Shown one piece after another: positions 1-7,039 of a DNA stretch of 18,743 bases. Every line of letters starts with the position of its first letter. The first letter of the stretch is position 1. Source of the DNA: VGEM01 sp033764265 (lineage in GTDB: Bacteria; Pseudomonadota; Alphaproteobacteria; Rhodospirillales; Rhodospirillaceae); NCBI GenBank assembly GCA_033764265.1, contig JANRJB010000236.1, positions 1 to 18,743 on the forward strand. The letters are read 5' to 3'. The translations under genes were made by a program, and so were the position numbers. The notes beneath the pieces were generated by a model. The model was not told the origin of the DNA, searched no databases, and saw nothing but the letters and a program-made list of their open reading frames with translations.

Positions 1-907
1 GCTCGGGCCGCGCGACATAGTCGATCGGCGTGTAGTCGAGGATGAAACTGCCTTCAGGCCCGCCCTGCGCCGCGGCGTAGACCGGAAGGTCCTTCGCGCC
101 CGCGGTCAACGGCACCATCGTCGCGCGCGGTTCGGCGCTGAAGCCCGCGCCGCCGCGGCCGTGCGCGGCGAACGTCGCGCCCGAAAGGTCGCGCCGGGCG
201 GGCGTGAAGATATCGCCGGTCAGCATCATCGTGCCTGCGGCGCCGACCGAGGCGGCTGCGGCGCTCGCGTGAGTCTGCCGCCACTCGTATGGACCGTCGA
301 TAAAATCGAGCCCGTTGGCGGTTTCGAACAGTTGCCGGGCTTGCGACGGCGAGCCGGCCTTGACGCGTTCGGCGCGCCGCCGCCACTCCGCTCCGGTCAG
401 GAACTGATGGGCAATGGCGCGCCGCGCGGCGGCCGAGTCTTCCGGCCAGGGCCTGAACCATGCGTCGCCGGTCAGGTCGTCGAGCGTGCAGGCCAACGCG
501 CTTGAGATGGCGACCAGGGTTGCCCGCCGCGGCGACAGGATTCGTCCGGTCAGAATCTGCTGCAGCGCCGCCTCGTTGAGGGCGGCGGCCAAGGACAATT
601 CCCGCGGCGATAGCCCCGCCGCCTTCATCCGGCGCGCGATGTTGCGCCGCAGGATCGCCGCGTCGGCCTCGGCGTCGGACGCCGGCGGCGGCACCAGCGG
701 CACGTCGGGCATCTTCAGGTCGGCGGACAGCGCCGCAGTGCGCTCGTGATCGGCGGCACGCAACATGGCCCACAGTGCCGGATCGTCCGCGAGCGGCGGA
801 TAGGCGTTGGCCTGGTGGGCAACGGCGTTGCGGATGCGCTGCACGGCCGCGTTGGCCGCTGAGTCGGGCTTGATGTCGGTGTCTGGCTTGGTGCCGTATT
901 CGCTCAT
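1..907 (-). CDS. Prophage repressor, XRE-type HTH plus S24 (LexA/CI-like) peptidase domain, 3' end outside window
   Basis: Likely CI-type repressor that keeps the prophage silent by binding operators in the adjacent control region, and is inactivated by RecA-stimulated self-cleavage. The translation I read gives 302 visible residues. Residues about 75-140 (AILRRNIARRMKAAG, then LSPRELSLAAALNEAALQQI) look like a helix-turn-helix. The last residues, LPVYAAAQGGPEGSFIL then DYTPIDYVARPE, match the entry of the S24 domain in alphaproteobacterial prophage repressors. The catalytic Ser/Lys lie beyond base 1, so cleavage competence cannot be checked. The ATG at 907 is preceded by GGAGGA (919-924 on the minus strand). 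An out-of-frame ORF starting at 962 is a shadow. The gene is divergent from the early operon, as expected for a phage immunity switch. Family call is strong; function is inferred from family and position. Confidence 0.85.
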   Translation of the reverse strand, partial: MSEYGTKPDTDIKPDSAANAAVQRIRNAVAHQANAYPPLADDPALWAMLRAADHERTAALSADLKMPDVPLVPPPASDAEADAAILRRNIARRMKAAGLSPRELSLAAALNEAALQQILTGRILSPRRATLVAISSALACTLDDLTGDAWFRPWPEDSAAARRAIAHQFLTGAEWRRRAERVKAGSPSQARQLFETANGLDFIDGPYEWRQTHASAAAASVGAAGTMMLTGDIFTPARRDLSGATFAAHGRGGAGFSAEPRATMVPLTAGAKDLPVYAAAQGGPEGSFILDYTPIDYVARPE

Positions 908-969
908 GGCGGCTGGTGTCCTCCGTTTCGTCGCGCGGTTCAAGGCGTCGTCCTTGCCGCAAGATTTCC

Positions 970-999
970 TTGACCTATAGGTTTTGATGCGGCTATACC
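970..999 (+). promoter_or_regulatory. Rightward early promoter (TTGACC-N18-TATACC) with overlapping operator candidate
   Basis: TTGACC at 970-975 and TATACC at 994-999 with 18-bp spacing make a plausible sigma70 promoter reading into the CII-like gene. The perfect 10-bp palindrome ACCTATAGGT (973-982) overlaps the -35 box, and a related CTATA core recurs at 993-997. Repressor bound here would block the early promoter. No clear promoter for the divergent repressor was found. Confidence 0.55.
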
Positions 1000-1061
1000 C
1001 TGCCTTGCCCGCGTCGTGCGGTCAGTGGGATTGCGCGGGCGCAAATCTGGGGAACACGCCG

Positions 1062-1574
1062 ATGTCGAAGTTTCCGTACAAGCCGCGCGCCCCGCAAAGT
1101 CTGAAGGCCGCCGTGTCGGCCGCCGTCGCCGACCTGGGCGGGCTGGACGCGGTTGCCGCCCTGCCCGGCGTGGGCCGCAGCCGCACCACCCTGTTCAAGT
1201 ACGGCGACGACGGCGACGAGAACCTGTCGCACAACATGCCGATGGACGTGGCCGCGGTGCTGACGCGCGAGGCGGCGCGGCGCGGACTGGCCCCCACGCT
1301 GGCGTGGTGGCTGTCGGACCAGGCGGGCCTGCCGCCGGCGGACTCCGGCACGGCGCTGAGCCTGCCGCAGCTGGGCGCCCGCCTGGGCCAGGAAACCGCC
1401 GAGACCTTCGCCGCCCTGTCCGCCGCGCTGGCCGACAATGCCCTGTCGCCCGCCGAGCGGCGCGAATTGATCGCGGCGCTGGAGGACGTGGTGCGCGTGG
1501 CGCGCCTGGGCATCGCGGCGCTTTCTTGTGGCGCCGGGACCGCGCCCTGTCTTGGCGCCGGGTCCGCGCCGTGA
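1062..1574 (+). CDS. CII-like phage regulatory protein (tentative) with repeat-encoded C-terminus
   Basis: 170 aa. First gene of the rightward early operon, directly after the repressor control region, where lambdoid phages keep cro/cII-type regulators. Residues about 10-60 (SLKAAVSAAVADLGGLDAVA, then LPGVGRSRTTLFKYG) look like a small DNA-binding domain with a predicted HTH. The rest (MPMDVAAVLTREAARRG, WWLSDQAG) resembles phage CII/CP76-type regulators. I chose ATG 1062 because CTGGGGA lies at 1048-1054 and the longer TTG start at 984 would put the promoter inside the gene. The last 15 residues or so (CGAGTAPCLGAGSAP) are encoded by two copies of the dispersed hairpin repeat, so the C-terminus is probably not functional protein. 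The stop overlaps the GTG start of the next gene (GTGA). Could also be an unrelated phage HTH protein. Confidence 0.6.
   Translation: MSKFPYKPRAPQSLKAAVSAAVADLGGLDAVAALPGVGRSRTTLFKYGDDGDENLSHNMPMDVAAVLTREAARRGLAPTLAWWLSDQAGLPPADSGTALSLPQLGARLGQETAETFAALSAALADNALSPAERRELIAALEDVVRVARLGIAALSCGAGTAPCLGAGSAP
1530..1570 (+). repeat. Hairpin repeat locus 1: two units 24 bp apart
   Basis: GGCGCCGGGACCGCGCC (1530-1546) and GGCGCCGGGTCCGCGCC (1554-1570) differ by one base in the loop. Each can fold as a GGCGC/GCGCC stem with a 7-nt loop. They form the 3' end of the CII-like gene and touch the GTGA junction with the next gene. Confidence 0.85.
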
Positions 1575-1876
1575 CCGCGCGCCATCCCCGCGCGAAGGCC
1601 GCGCCCGGCCCGAAAGACACCATTGCCGTGGTGACGTGCGCCGCCACCGGTCTGCCGGCGATCTACATGCGCACCAGGGACGGCCGCGAGTTCGAGCATC
1701 CGCTGTCGGTCGATCACGCCCTGGCGTTGTCGCGCGCGCTGTTCGACGCGGCCACCGCCGACTTCGCGTCGATTCATCATCCTCCCGCACACCCGTCGGA
1801 CGTTCTTCCGGCCAACGCCGTGCCAGGCGGGAACGATGTCCATGTCCGACCATGCGGGCCGTCCGCCCCGAATTGA
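1571..1876 (+). CDS. Small early phage protein, unknown function
   Basis: 101 aa from GTG 1571, whose GTGA overlaps the preceding stop, the usual sign of translational coupling. The same frame is open further upstream to 1016, but that part only shadows the CII-like gene. The visible protein (DTIAVVTCAATGLPAIYMRT, REFEHPLSVDHALALSRALF) looks like a small folded domain followed by a polar tail with HHPPAHPSD. I recognise no family. The last 41 nt overlap the start of the primase gene, so the 3' end may be non-essential. The dense overlaps suggest co-expression with replication genes. No membrane segment or signal peptide seen. Confidence 0.6.
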   Translation: MTARHPRAKAAPGPKDTIAVVTCAATGLPAIYMRTRDGREFEHPLSVDHALALSRALFDAATADFASIHHPPAHPSDVLPANAVPGGNDVHVRPCGPSAPN

Positions 1877-2966
1877 GTCCGACGAGGTCAAGCGCCGCAC
1901 CGATCTGGCGGCGCTGATCGGCCGCGAGATCAGGCTGATCCGCACCGGCCCGCACCGCTTCAAGGGGCTGTGCCCGTTTCACGCCGACCGCGAGCCGAGC
2001 CTGCACGTCGACGCGGCCAAGGGCGTCTACAATTGCAGCCCCTGCGGCGCGGGCGGGGATTGCTTCAGCTGGGTGATGGCGCGCACCGGCGCGCCGTTCC
2101 GCGACGTGCTGAAGCGCCTGGCGGTCGAGGCCGGGCTGGTGGCGGATGGCCCCGGCCAAGCGTTGCCGCGGCCGAAGCCGATTGTCGTCACCCATGACGA
2201 CGCGGCCGAGCGGACCCGGCGCGAGCAAGGACTCCACGACGCACGCATGGTCTGGCGTCAGTCCGGCCCGATCCGCCACGGCGATCCGGCCGACACGTAT
2301 CTGACGGTGCGCGGCCTGTCGCGAGACAAAATGCCGGCCGCCGCCTCGGGTTCTTCTTTCGCGCCCGGGTCCGGCGCGGGCTGGCAGCCGAGCCTGCGCC
2401 TGAACCGGGCGTGCTTCCACTCGTTCGACCGAGCGACCGGCCAGTTTTCCGAGGCCCCGGCGCTGGTGTGCGCCGTGCAGGACATTTCCGAGCGCGGCCA
2501 CAAGGGGCCGGTGGTGGGCGTGCAGCGCATCTACCTGAAGCCCGACGGCAGCGGCAAGGCCGCGCTGGAACCTGCCAAGAAGATGCTGGGCGCGTGCTGG
2601 CACAACGCGGTGTGCCTGACGCCGCTGGATCGCGCCGAAGTTCACATCGCCGAGGGCGTCGAGACCGCGCTGTCGGTGTTGATGGCCTTCTCGCCGGAGT
2701 CGACGTCGGGCATGGCCGTCCTGGCCGCCCTTTCGCTGGGCAACCTGGGCGCGGTGCGCCTGCCCGCGCACATCACCGACGTGACGCTGTGGACCGACAG
2801 CGACGAGACCGACCGCGATGCGGCGCGCGCGCTGGTGGAACGCGCATGCGCCACCCATGTCGCCGCCCGACGGCGGGTGCAGGTGTGCGCGGCCCCTGAA
2901 GGCCAGGACTGGAATGACGTGTTGAGGGGCATCGGCCGTCTACCGCTGAAAGGAAGTGCCGCATGA
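1836..2966 (+). CDS. DNA primase, CHC2 zinc finger plus Toprim domain
   Basis: 376 aa. Synthesises RNA primers for phage DNA replication. The N-terminal zinc finger is visible as C46-P-F-H49 and C67-S-P-C70, the CHC2-type arrangement. The C-terminal Toprim_3-like domain shows HIAEGVETALS near residues 270-280 (catalytic Glu about 273) and LWTDSDETD with metal-binding D321 and D323. DWNDVL closes the protein. A linker around residues 165-185 is low complexity (GSSFAPGSGAG) and coincides with a divergent hairpin repeat. ATG 1836 is preceded by GGGAA; a second ATG two codons on is also possible. The stop overlaps the next ATG (ATGA). There is no helicase domain; that role fits the SF3 protein encoded from 7940, so the two together would match the activities of P4 alpha. 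Family assignment is firm. Confidence 0.9.
   Translation: MSMSDHAGRPPRIESDEVKRRTDLAALIGREIRLIRTGPHRFKGLCPFHADREPSLHVDAAKGVYNCSPCGAGGDCFSWVMARTGAPFRDVLKRLAVEAGLVADGPGQALPRPKPIVVTHDDAAERTRREQGLHDARMVWRQSGPIRHGDPADTYLTVRGLSRDKMPAAASGSSFAPGSGAGWQPSLRLNRACFHSFDRATGQFSEAPALVCAVQDISERGHKGPVVGVQRIYLKPDGSGKAALEPAKKMLGACWHNAVCLTPLDRAEVHIAEGVETALSVLMAFSPESTSGMAVLAALSLGNLGAVRLPAHITDVTLWTDSDETDRDAARALVERACATHVAARRRVQVCAAPEGQDWNDVLRGIGRLPLKGSAA
2361..2377 (+). repeat. Divergent hairpin repeat inside the primase gene (arms exchanged)
   Basis: GCGCC, loop CGGGTCC, GGCGC. The 7-nt loop equals that of the other copies, but the two stem arms are exchanged, which still pairs. The preceding TTCTTCTTTC resembles the spacer of the 3324 array. 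Located in the linker between zinc finger and Toprim. Confidence 0.5.
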
Positions 2967-3319
2967 CCGCAAACGACGCCCAGGCCGACCTGTTCGGCAC
3001 CGCGGGCAATTTAGCCAACGCCGCGGGCGTGATCGCGTCGATCCCGGTGCAGCCGGGAAAGACCGACACCAGCGCGGCGGCCGCGCGGGCCATCGAGCCG
3101 GTGGCGGCGGCGCTGCGCCACCGCTGCCTGGCCGCGCTGCGCCGCGCCGGCGGCAAGGGGCTGACACCATCCGAATGCGCGGCCCGGCTGCGCGCCATCG
3201 TCCTGAGCATCCGCCCGCGCTTCACCGACCTGAAGGACGCGGGCTTCATCCGCGACTCAGGGATGCGGCGCGAGAACGCGCGCGGCCGGAAGGAAATCGT
3301 GTGGGTGGTGGCGTCATGA
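2963..3319 (+). CDS. Small winged-helix-like early protein with candidate beta-clamp motif
   Basis: 118 aa. Begins at an ATGA overlap with the primase stop and ends at an ATGA overlap with the next gene. Residues about 50-118 (HRCLAALRRAGGKGLTPSE, RPRFTDLKDAGFIRDS, then a basic GMRRENARGRKEIVWVV hairpin) fit a winged-helix DNA-binding fold, as in small phage replication or regulatory proteins. The flexible N-terminus has Q7-A-D-L-F11, which matches the consensus beta-sliding-clamp-binding pentapeptide (compare QADMF of E. coli DnaE). If real, it would dock this protein on the host replication clamp. Fold call is moderate; clamp binding is inference. Exact family not recognised. Confidence 0.7.
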   Translation: MTANDAQADLFGTAGNLANAAGVIASIPVQPGKTDTSAAAARAIEPVAAALRHRCLAALRRAGGKGLTPSECAARLRAIVLSIRPRFTDLKDAGFIRDSGMRRENARGRKEIVWVVAS

Positions 3320-3873
3320 GCACGCTTGCTTCTTTTGGCGCCGGGTCCGCGCTTGCTTCTCGTGGCGCCGGGTCCGCGCTTGCTTCTCTTGGCGCCGGGT
3401 CCGCGCGGCCCGACATCCGCGTGCGGGAAGTGATCGCGCTGGCGGCGGCGCTCACCGGTCGGCGACCGGAGGACATGCGTTTCGGACCCGCGGATCGCCC
3501 GGGCCCCTTGAACGGCGCGGCCTGTCGCAATGTCGCGATGTTCGTCGCTGCGCTGCACTGCCCGCGCGCCGACGTGTGCCGCGTGTTCGCGGCGACGCCG
3601 GCGCAGCTGGACCAGGCGCGACAACTGATGGGGTGGTTCCTGGGCCTGCCGGCGGCGCACGCGGTAGAGGACCTGGCCGACCGGCTGCATCTGGCCTGCG
3701 TGCGGCTGAAGGCCGACCGCCGCCGGGCGCGGGCGATGCGTCGGCTGCGCCGCCGGTGGGCCGCAGACCCGGCGCAGCCGCGCTGGGTGTTCGAGCGCTG
3801 GCAACCCAAACGACCGCGCCCGCTGACGCCGGCGGAGCGCCGTGCGCGGGAAGGGGCGGAGGCTGCGGCGTGA
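3316..3873 (+). CDS. DnaA domain IV-like DNA-binding phage protein with repeat-encoded N-terminus
   Basis: 185 aa from ATG 3316 (ATGA overlap). Residues 3-30 (LASFGAGSALASRGAGSA and onward) are encoded by three 27-bp hairpin-repeat units and are probably not part of the fold. Residues about 33-100 (IRVREVIALAAALTGRRPED, ACRNVAMFVAALHC, ADVCRVFAATPAQLDQARQ) follow the helical pattern of DnaA C-terminal domain IV, the DnaA-box-binding helix-turn-helix. No AAA+ domain is present, so it is not an initiator ATPase. It may mark or compete for origin sites, or act as a regulator. The C-terminus is very basic (RRRARAMRRLRRRW), consistent with nucleic acid binding. The true start could be downstream of the repeats, but I see no better ATG. 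The stop overlaps the next start (TGATG). Confidence 0.6.
   Translation: MSTLASFGAGSALASRGAGSALASLGAGSARPDIRVREVIALAAALTGRRPEDMRFGPADRPGPLNGAACRNVAMFVAALHCPRADVCRVFAATPAQLDQARQLMGWFLGLPAAHAVEDLADRLHLACVRLKADRRRARAMRRLRRRWAADPAQPRWVFERWQPKRPRPLTPAERRAREGAEAAA
3324..3404 (+). repeat. Hairpin repeat locus 2: three tandem 27-bp units
   Basis: Units 3324-3350, 3351-3377 and 3378-3404. Each has spacer GCTTGCTTCT plus four variable bases, then the GGCGCCGGGTCCGC core (cores start at 3337, 3364, 3391). The units differ only just before the core. They encode a nine-residue repeat ALASxGAGS at the N-terminus of the DnaA-like protein. Confidence 0.9.
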
Positions 3874-4514
3874 TGGGCCCCTACACCGTCATCTACGCCG
3901 ATCCGCCGTGGCGGTTCGAGGTGTGGAGCGGCGAGACCGCCGTCAAGGCCCGCAAGAGCGGGACCGGAACCAACGTCGCCGCTGGGCATCACTACAACAC
4001 CATGACCTTCGCCGACATCAAGGCGCTGCCGGTGCGCGACTGGGCGGCCGACGACGCGGCCCTGTTCATCTGGATCTGCTGGCCGATGCTGCCGGAGTCG
4101 CTCGACGTCATCGCCGCGTGGGGCTTCGACTACAAGACATGCGCCTTCTCCTGGATGAAGGCGCGCGTGAACCAGATCGACATGTTCCGCGACGACGCCG
4201 ACGCGGCCGTCGGGATGGGGTACTGGACGCGCGCCAACTCGGAGGTCTGCCTGCTGGCGACGCGCGGCGCGCCCAAGCGGATCAGCGCGGGGGTTCGCCA
4301 GGGCATCATCGAGCCCCGCCGCGAGCACAGCCGCAAACCCGATTGCGTGCCCGAGCGGATCGTCGCGCTGATGGGCGACGTGCCGCGCCTGGAGATGTTC
4401 GCCCGCACCCGGCGCCCCGGCTGGGACGCCTGGGGCAACCAGACCGACAAGTTCGCCGCGCGCGGCGAACAGCCTGAACCAACGCCCGAATTGGAGCCCG
4501 CGCCATGCCCCTGA
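3873..4514 (+). CDS. MT-A70 family DNA N6-adenine methyltransferase
   Basis: 213 aa. Transfers a methyl group from S-adenosylmethionine to adenine N6 in DNA. The catalytic D10-P-P-W13 sits right after the N-terminal beta strand (YTVIYADPPWRF), followed by the HHYNTMTFADIKALPV, ALFIWICWPMLPE and WGFDYKTCAFSW segments usual for phage MT-A70 enzymes. The C-terminal KPDCVPERIVALMGD then RLEMFARTRRPGWDAWGNQ completes the fold. Length is typical for phage members. The start overlaps the preceding stop (TGATG). In a phage it may protect DNA from host restriction or mark replicated DNA; no cognate restriction gene is nearby, so it is probably an orphan methyltransferase. Target sequence cannot be read from the gene. 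Confidence 0.92.
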   Translation: MGPYTVIYADPPWRFEVWSGETAVKARKSGTGTNVAAGHHYNTMTFADIKALPVRDWAADDAALFIWICWPMLPESLDVIAAWGFDYKTCAFSWMKARVNQIDMFRDDADAAVGMGYWTRANSEVCLLATRGAPKRISAGVRQGIIEPRREHSRKPDCVPERIVALMGDVPRLEMFARTRRPGWDAWGNQTDKFAARGEQPEPTPELEPAPCP

Positions 4515-4867
4515 CCGCGGCCGAAGAACGCGAGGTCGTCGAGTCCTATCGCGCCGGTATCGGCAGTCGAACGCTGGCGCGCCGATACCGGGTCGCGCCG
4601 GCGACCGTGCTCGACGCCGTGCGCCGCGCCGGCACAGCGGTGCGCCCGGCGCTGACGCCACGGCATACGCTGCTGCGCCAGGCGTGCGACCTGCGCGAGC
4701 TGTGCCAAAACCCGCCGCCGTGGCCGAAAGGCGCGCGGTTCGTCGACGCCGACGCCAAGGACCGCGCGCGGTGGCGAGGCCGGGTGCGGCCCAGCGCGCC
4801 GTTCGGCGCCGTGGCATTCCGTTCGCCCGTAGGGTGCGCCGCGGCGGCCTGCGTTGATGCGGCGTGA
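4505..4867 (+). CDS. Small helix-turn-helix phage protein
   Basis: 120 aa. Starts 10 nt inside the methyltransferase gene. Residues 3-45 (LTAAEEREVVESYRAGIG, SRTLARRYRVAPATVLDAVR) form a clear HTH of the resolvase/Hin DNA-binding type, without a recombinase catalytic domain. Residues 50-90 contain ACDLRELCQNPPPWPKGARF, of unknown role. The last 20 residues or so are alanine- and cysteine-rich and may be a degenerate tail. It is the last gene of the early operon before the opposed cargo cassette, converging with the DUF6161-like gene with only 19 bp between the stops. Could be a transcriptional regulator of the phage. Function unknown. Confidence 0.65.
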   Translation: MPLTAAEEREVVESYRAGIGSRTLARRYRVAPATVLDAVRRAGTAVRPALTPRHTLLRQACDLRELCQNPPPWPKGARFVDADAKDRARWRGRVRPSAPFGAVAFRSPVGCAAAACVDAA

Positions 4868-4886
4868 GGGGAAAATGGACCTGCGC

Positions 4887-6050
4887 TTAGCTCGGACCAG
4901 GCTTGGCTTTCGGGACGAACGTGCTCACGACGGCTGCCATGCGGGCTGGGTCGATGCCTGGGCCGTCGTCGGACGTGACGCCCTTGCTGGATGGTCTAAA
5001 GACCGAGTCGAGCACGGCCACCTTCATTGGCTCGCCCAGAAATTCCAACGCCCCTGGCTGGGATGTGAGATCGACGAACGTCTCGATCATGACGGCGCGC
5101 TCGGCGGCGTCCTCTTTCAGGTATCGACTACTGAGGTAAAGTCGGCTCATCAGGCGCAGCCACCAAACGACAAAGCTGACGCCGAGCAGAAAAAGGCCAA
5201 GTGGCCAAATCTTGATTTTCTCACCAATGAAGACCACTTGGTCGAGCAAGTATTCACCGCCAAAGCCAAGCACAATCGCGCCAACAACGAAACTTGCGAT
5301 GGTGAACCACCAGTAACGTCGTTCCTCTTTTTTATGATCGCCCGCCTTTGTCTTCCAATACTCCTTCGGATGCTGGAGGCCGACGCGAGATTTCACCGCT
5401 TCGACCTGAGCCTGAAGTCTTTCGTCGAATGTTTTTTGGAATCCGCTAAGCCGTATTTCGGTCGTTTCCAAAGCAGCAGTGATAGTTTCCTGCAGGCGCT
5501 CGACGTCTTCGTTGATCGTGTTGGCGGGCACGTGCCGGAGCCGCGCATTGCGTCTCTGCCAACGACGTATCGTTCGCTCTGCCCGCATCAGATTGTAAGA
5601 GGTCGGGTCATCTTTGAACCTGTCCCACTCTGCGGGCGATGCATAATCGAAGCGTCCAGTGATCATAGCGATGGTCATGGGCACGAGTTTCGGGTCGGAT
5701 TTTTCCTGCGACAGGATCAGCCGGCCGAGGTCCGACTGTGCTGCAATCATTTTCCCTGCTTCGTATGCAGCAAAGGCGGTAACAATCGCCTTGTAGTTTT
5801 CGGCAACGCCGTTCTTTTTGCTTTGTATTTGTTCGGCAGTCGCCAGAAGCGTTTGGCTGAGTGGAAGCTGCGCTTCCTTAGCCATTTCATGGAATGGCGA
5901 TTTTTCGCTTTCGAGGAGATCGCGCCATGTCGTGTGTTCCTTGCGCGCCCAATTCACCAGGTCGTCGTAATCCTTAAACTCGGTGTCTTTCGCATCGCCG
6001 AAGGGACGAACGCGCAGCGGCTCGAAAAATCCATCGATCGGCTCCGGCAT
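4887..6050 (-). CDS. DUF6161-like two-TM membrane protein, horizontally acquired cargo
   Basis: 387 aa from ATG 6050, chosen because GGGAG lies 9 nt upstream (6060-6064); a longer TTG start at 6107 is less likely. Residues about 20-45 hold FKDYDDLVNWARKEHTTW. Residues 176-226 are predicted coiled coil. PKEYWKTKAGDHKKEERR leads into TM1 (about 247-270, WWFTIASFVVGAIVLGFGG). TM2 is about 280-301. The cytoplasmic C-terminus carries SVFRPSSKGVTSDDGP. This layout fits the DUF6161 family as I remember it; its biochemical role is not established. GC on three lines counted is 45-53%, against 72% on a helicase-gene line, indicating transfer from another source. It is the distal gene of a minus-strand cassette behind hicAB. 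A role in phage exclusion or cell death is a hypothesis only. Confidence 0.75.
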   Translation of the reverse strand: MPEPIDGFFEPLRVRPFGDAKDTEFKDYDDLVNWARKEHTTWRDLLESEKSPFHEMAKEAQLPLSQTLLATAEQIQSKKNGVAENYKAIVTAFAAYEAGKMIAAQSDLGRLILSQEKSDPKLVPMTIAMITGRFDYASPAEWDRFKDDPTSYNLMRAERTIRRWQRRNARLRHVPANTINEDVERLQETITAALETTEIRLSGFQKTFDERLQAQVEAVKSRVGLQHPKEYWKTKAGDHKKEERRYWWFTIASFVVGAIVLGFGGEYLLDQVVFIGEKIKIWPLGLFLLGVSFVVWWLRLMSRLYLSSRYLKEDAAERAVMIETFVDLTSQPGALEFLGEPMKVAVLDSVFRPSSKGVTSDDGPGIDPARMAAVVSTFVPKAKPGPS

Positions 6051-6143
6051 GACGAACTGCTCCCGGGGATTGTTCCTCCCGAGAGTAGCAAATTGCGCGA
6101 TCGGCAACCATCCCGCGCCGGGCTGATTGACCCTGGCTTGCGA

Positions 6144-6401
6144 TCAGCAGCGAAGTTGTGGCCGCCGCTGGGCGAACCATTCGCTGCGTACCGCGCCGGT
6201 CGCATCGGTCTCCACCGTCACCGGCGTGTCGCTGTCGGTATTGGCCCACGCGTAGTCGGCCAGCCGCGTGCCGTGGTGCTTGATGTAGTGGCGCAGGATC
6301 TCGTCGACTTCGTCGCGGGCGCACATGGTGCCGAAGTAGCGCGGCACGGACTGCCCCGGCTCGCGCTTCAGGATGATGAGTTCGGGTTCGCTGATCCGCA
6401 T
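6144..6401 (-). CDS. 85-aa protein downstream of hicB, unknown function
   Basis: ATG 6401 has a perfect AGGAGG (6407-6412) whose upstream end abuts the hicB stop, so it is clearly co-translated with the toxin-antitoxin pair. The protein reads SEPELIILKREPGQSVPRYF, then ARDEVDEILRHYIKHHGTRL and a polar C-terminus (NTDSDTPVTVETDATGAV). I recognise no family, and there is no signal peptide or TM helix. Base composition is high GC like the phage backbone, unlike the DUF6161-like gene that follows 93 bp later. A third partner of the HicAB operon, or a phage protein stranded by the cargo insertion, are both possible. Confidence 0.65.
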   Translation of the reverse strand: MRISEPELIILKREPGQSVPRYFGTMCARDEVDEILRHYIKHHGTRLADYAWANTDSDTPVTVETDATGAVRSEWFAQRRPQLRC

Positions 6402-6413
6402 GGCCGCCTCCTT

Positions 6414-7019
6414 CTACTTTCCCGCCGCCTTGCGCCGGGGCACGGGACCGGCGGCAACGTCCGGCTGAATGTGTTTCGTCGTGCGGATCGTCGTGGCCAC
6501 GCGCATCCGCTTACGCACCTTGAACGTGGTCGCCTCGCGTTCGACCGCCGCCGCGTTGGCCGGCCGCATCTTGTTGTCGGCGCCGATGCGGTAGATGGGC
6601 AGGTCCACCGCCTTGGCCAGCTTCTCGCGCGCGGCCTCGGCCAGGAAGGCCGAGCGGCCGTAGTGGCCGCCGGCGGCGTCGACCCGGCGCAACAGTTCCT
6701 CGTCCAGGCTGACCATGACCCGCACCGCCTTGCCGGGCGTCGCGCCGGGGATCATCTGCACGGCGATCAGTCCGTCCCGCATGTCGGGGTCGAGCAGTTC
6801 GCGCGCCTTGGCGTCGGCGCCGGCGAAGGGCGTGGGATCGGGGATGGCCTGACCGCGCCCGGCCAATTCCTCCAGCACCAGGTCGAGCACCTCGCGCGCC
6901 ATGTCGAGGGCGTGTTCGAACGTGCGGCCTTGGGTGAACGCCTGCGGCAGGTCGAGAAACTGCACGAACACCGCGCCATCGTCGCGGCAGAAAGCGGCGG
7001 GATAAAAGCGGGTGGCCAT
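6414..7019 (-). CDS. hicB: HicB family antitoxin with RHH/CopG-like domain and long basic tail
   Basis: 201 aa. Neutralises HicA and normally represses the hicAB promoter. Residues 1-60 are the HicB fold (MATRFYPAAFCRDDGAVFV, then FLDLPQAFTQGRTFEHALDM). Residues about 98-136 (AVRVMVSLDEELLRRVDAAG, HYGRSAFLAEAAREKL) are a ribbon-helix-helix domain for operator binding. Residues 137-201 form an unusual basic extension (KVRKRMRVATTIRTTKHIQP). Its QPDVAAGPVP near residues 185-194 resembles the RPDVAPGP units encoded at 7576-7647, so the tail may be partly repeat-derived. AGGGAG lies 7 nt before ATG 7019. Most HicB proteins are shorter, so this is a long variant. The gene follows hicA with a 36-nt gap holding one hairpin repeat. 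Confidence 0.9.
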   Translation of the reverse strand: MATRFYPAAFCRDDGAVFVQFLDLPQAFTQGRTFEHALDMAREVLDLVLEELAGRGQAIPDPTPFAGADAKARELLDPDMRDGLIAVQMIPGATPGKAVRVMVSLDEELLRRVDAAGGHYGRSAFLAEAAREKLAKAVDLPIYRIGADNKMRPANAAAVEREATTFKVRKRMRVATTIRTTKHIQPDVAAGPVPRRKAAGK

Positions 7020-7039
7020 GATCGTTCTCCCTTTTTGCT

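Noticed and set aside
993..2858. Long minus-strand open frame opposite the CII-like and primase genes
   Set aside because: High GC removes stop codons on the opposite strand; the peptide is Arg/Ala/Gly low complexity, while the plus strand has clear CHC2 and Toprim motifs.
3324..3404. CRISPR array
   Set aside because: Units of 27 bp repeat almost whole, with no unique spacers of 25 bp or more; the 24-bp arrays are the same.
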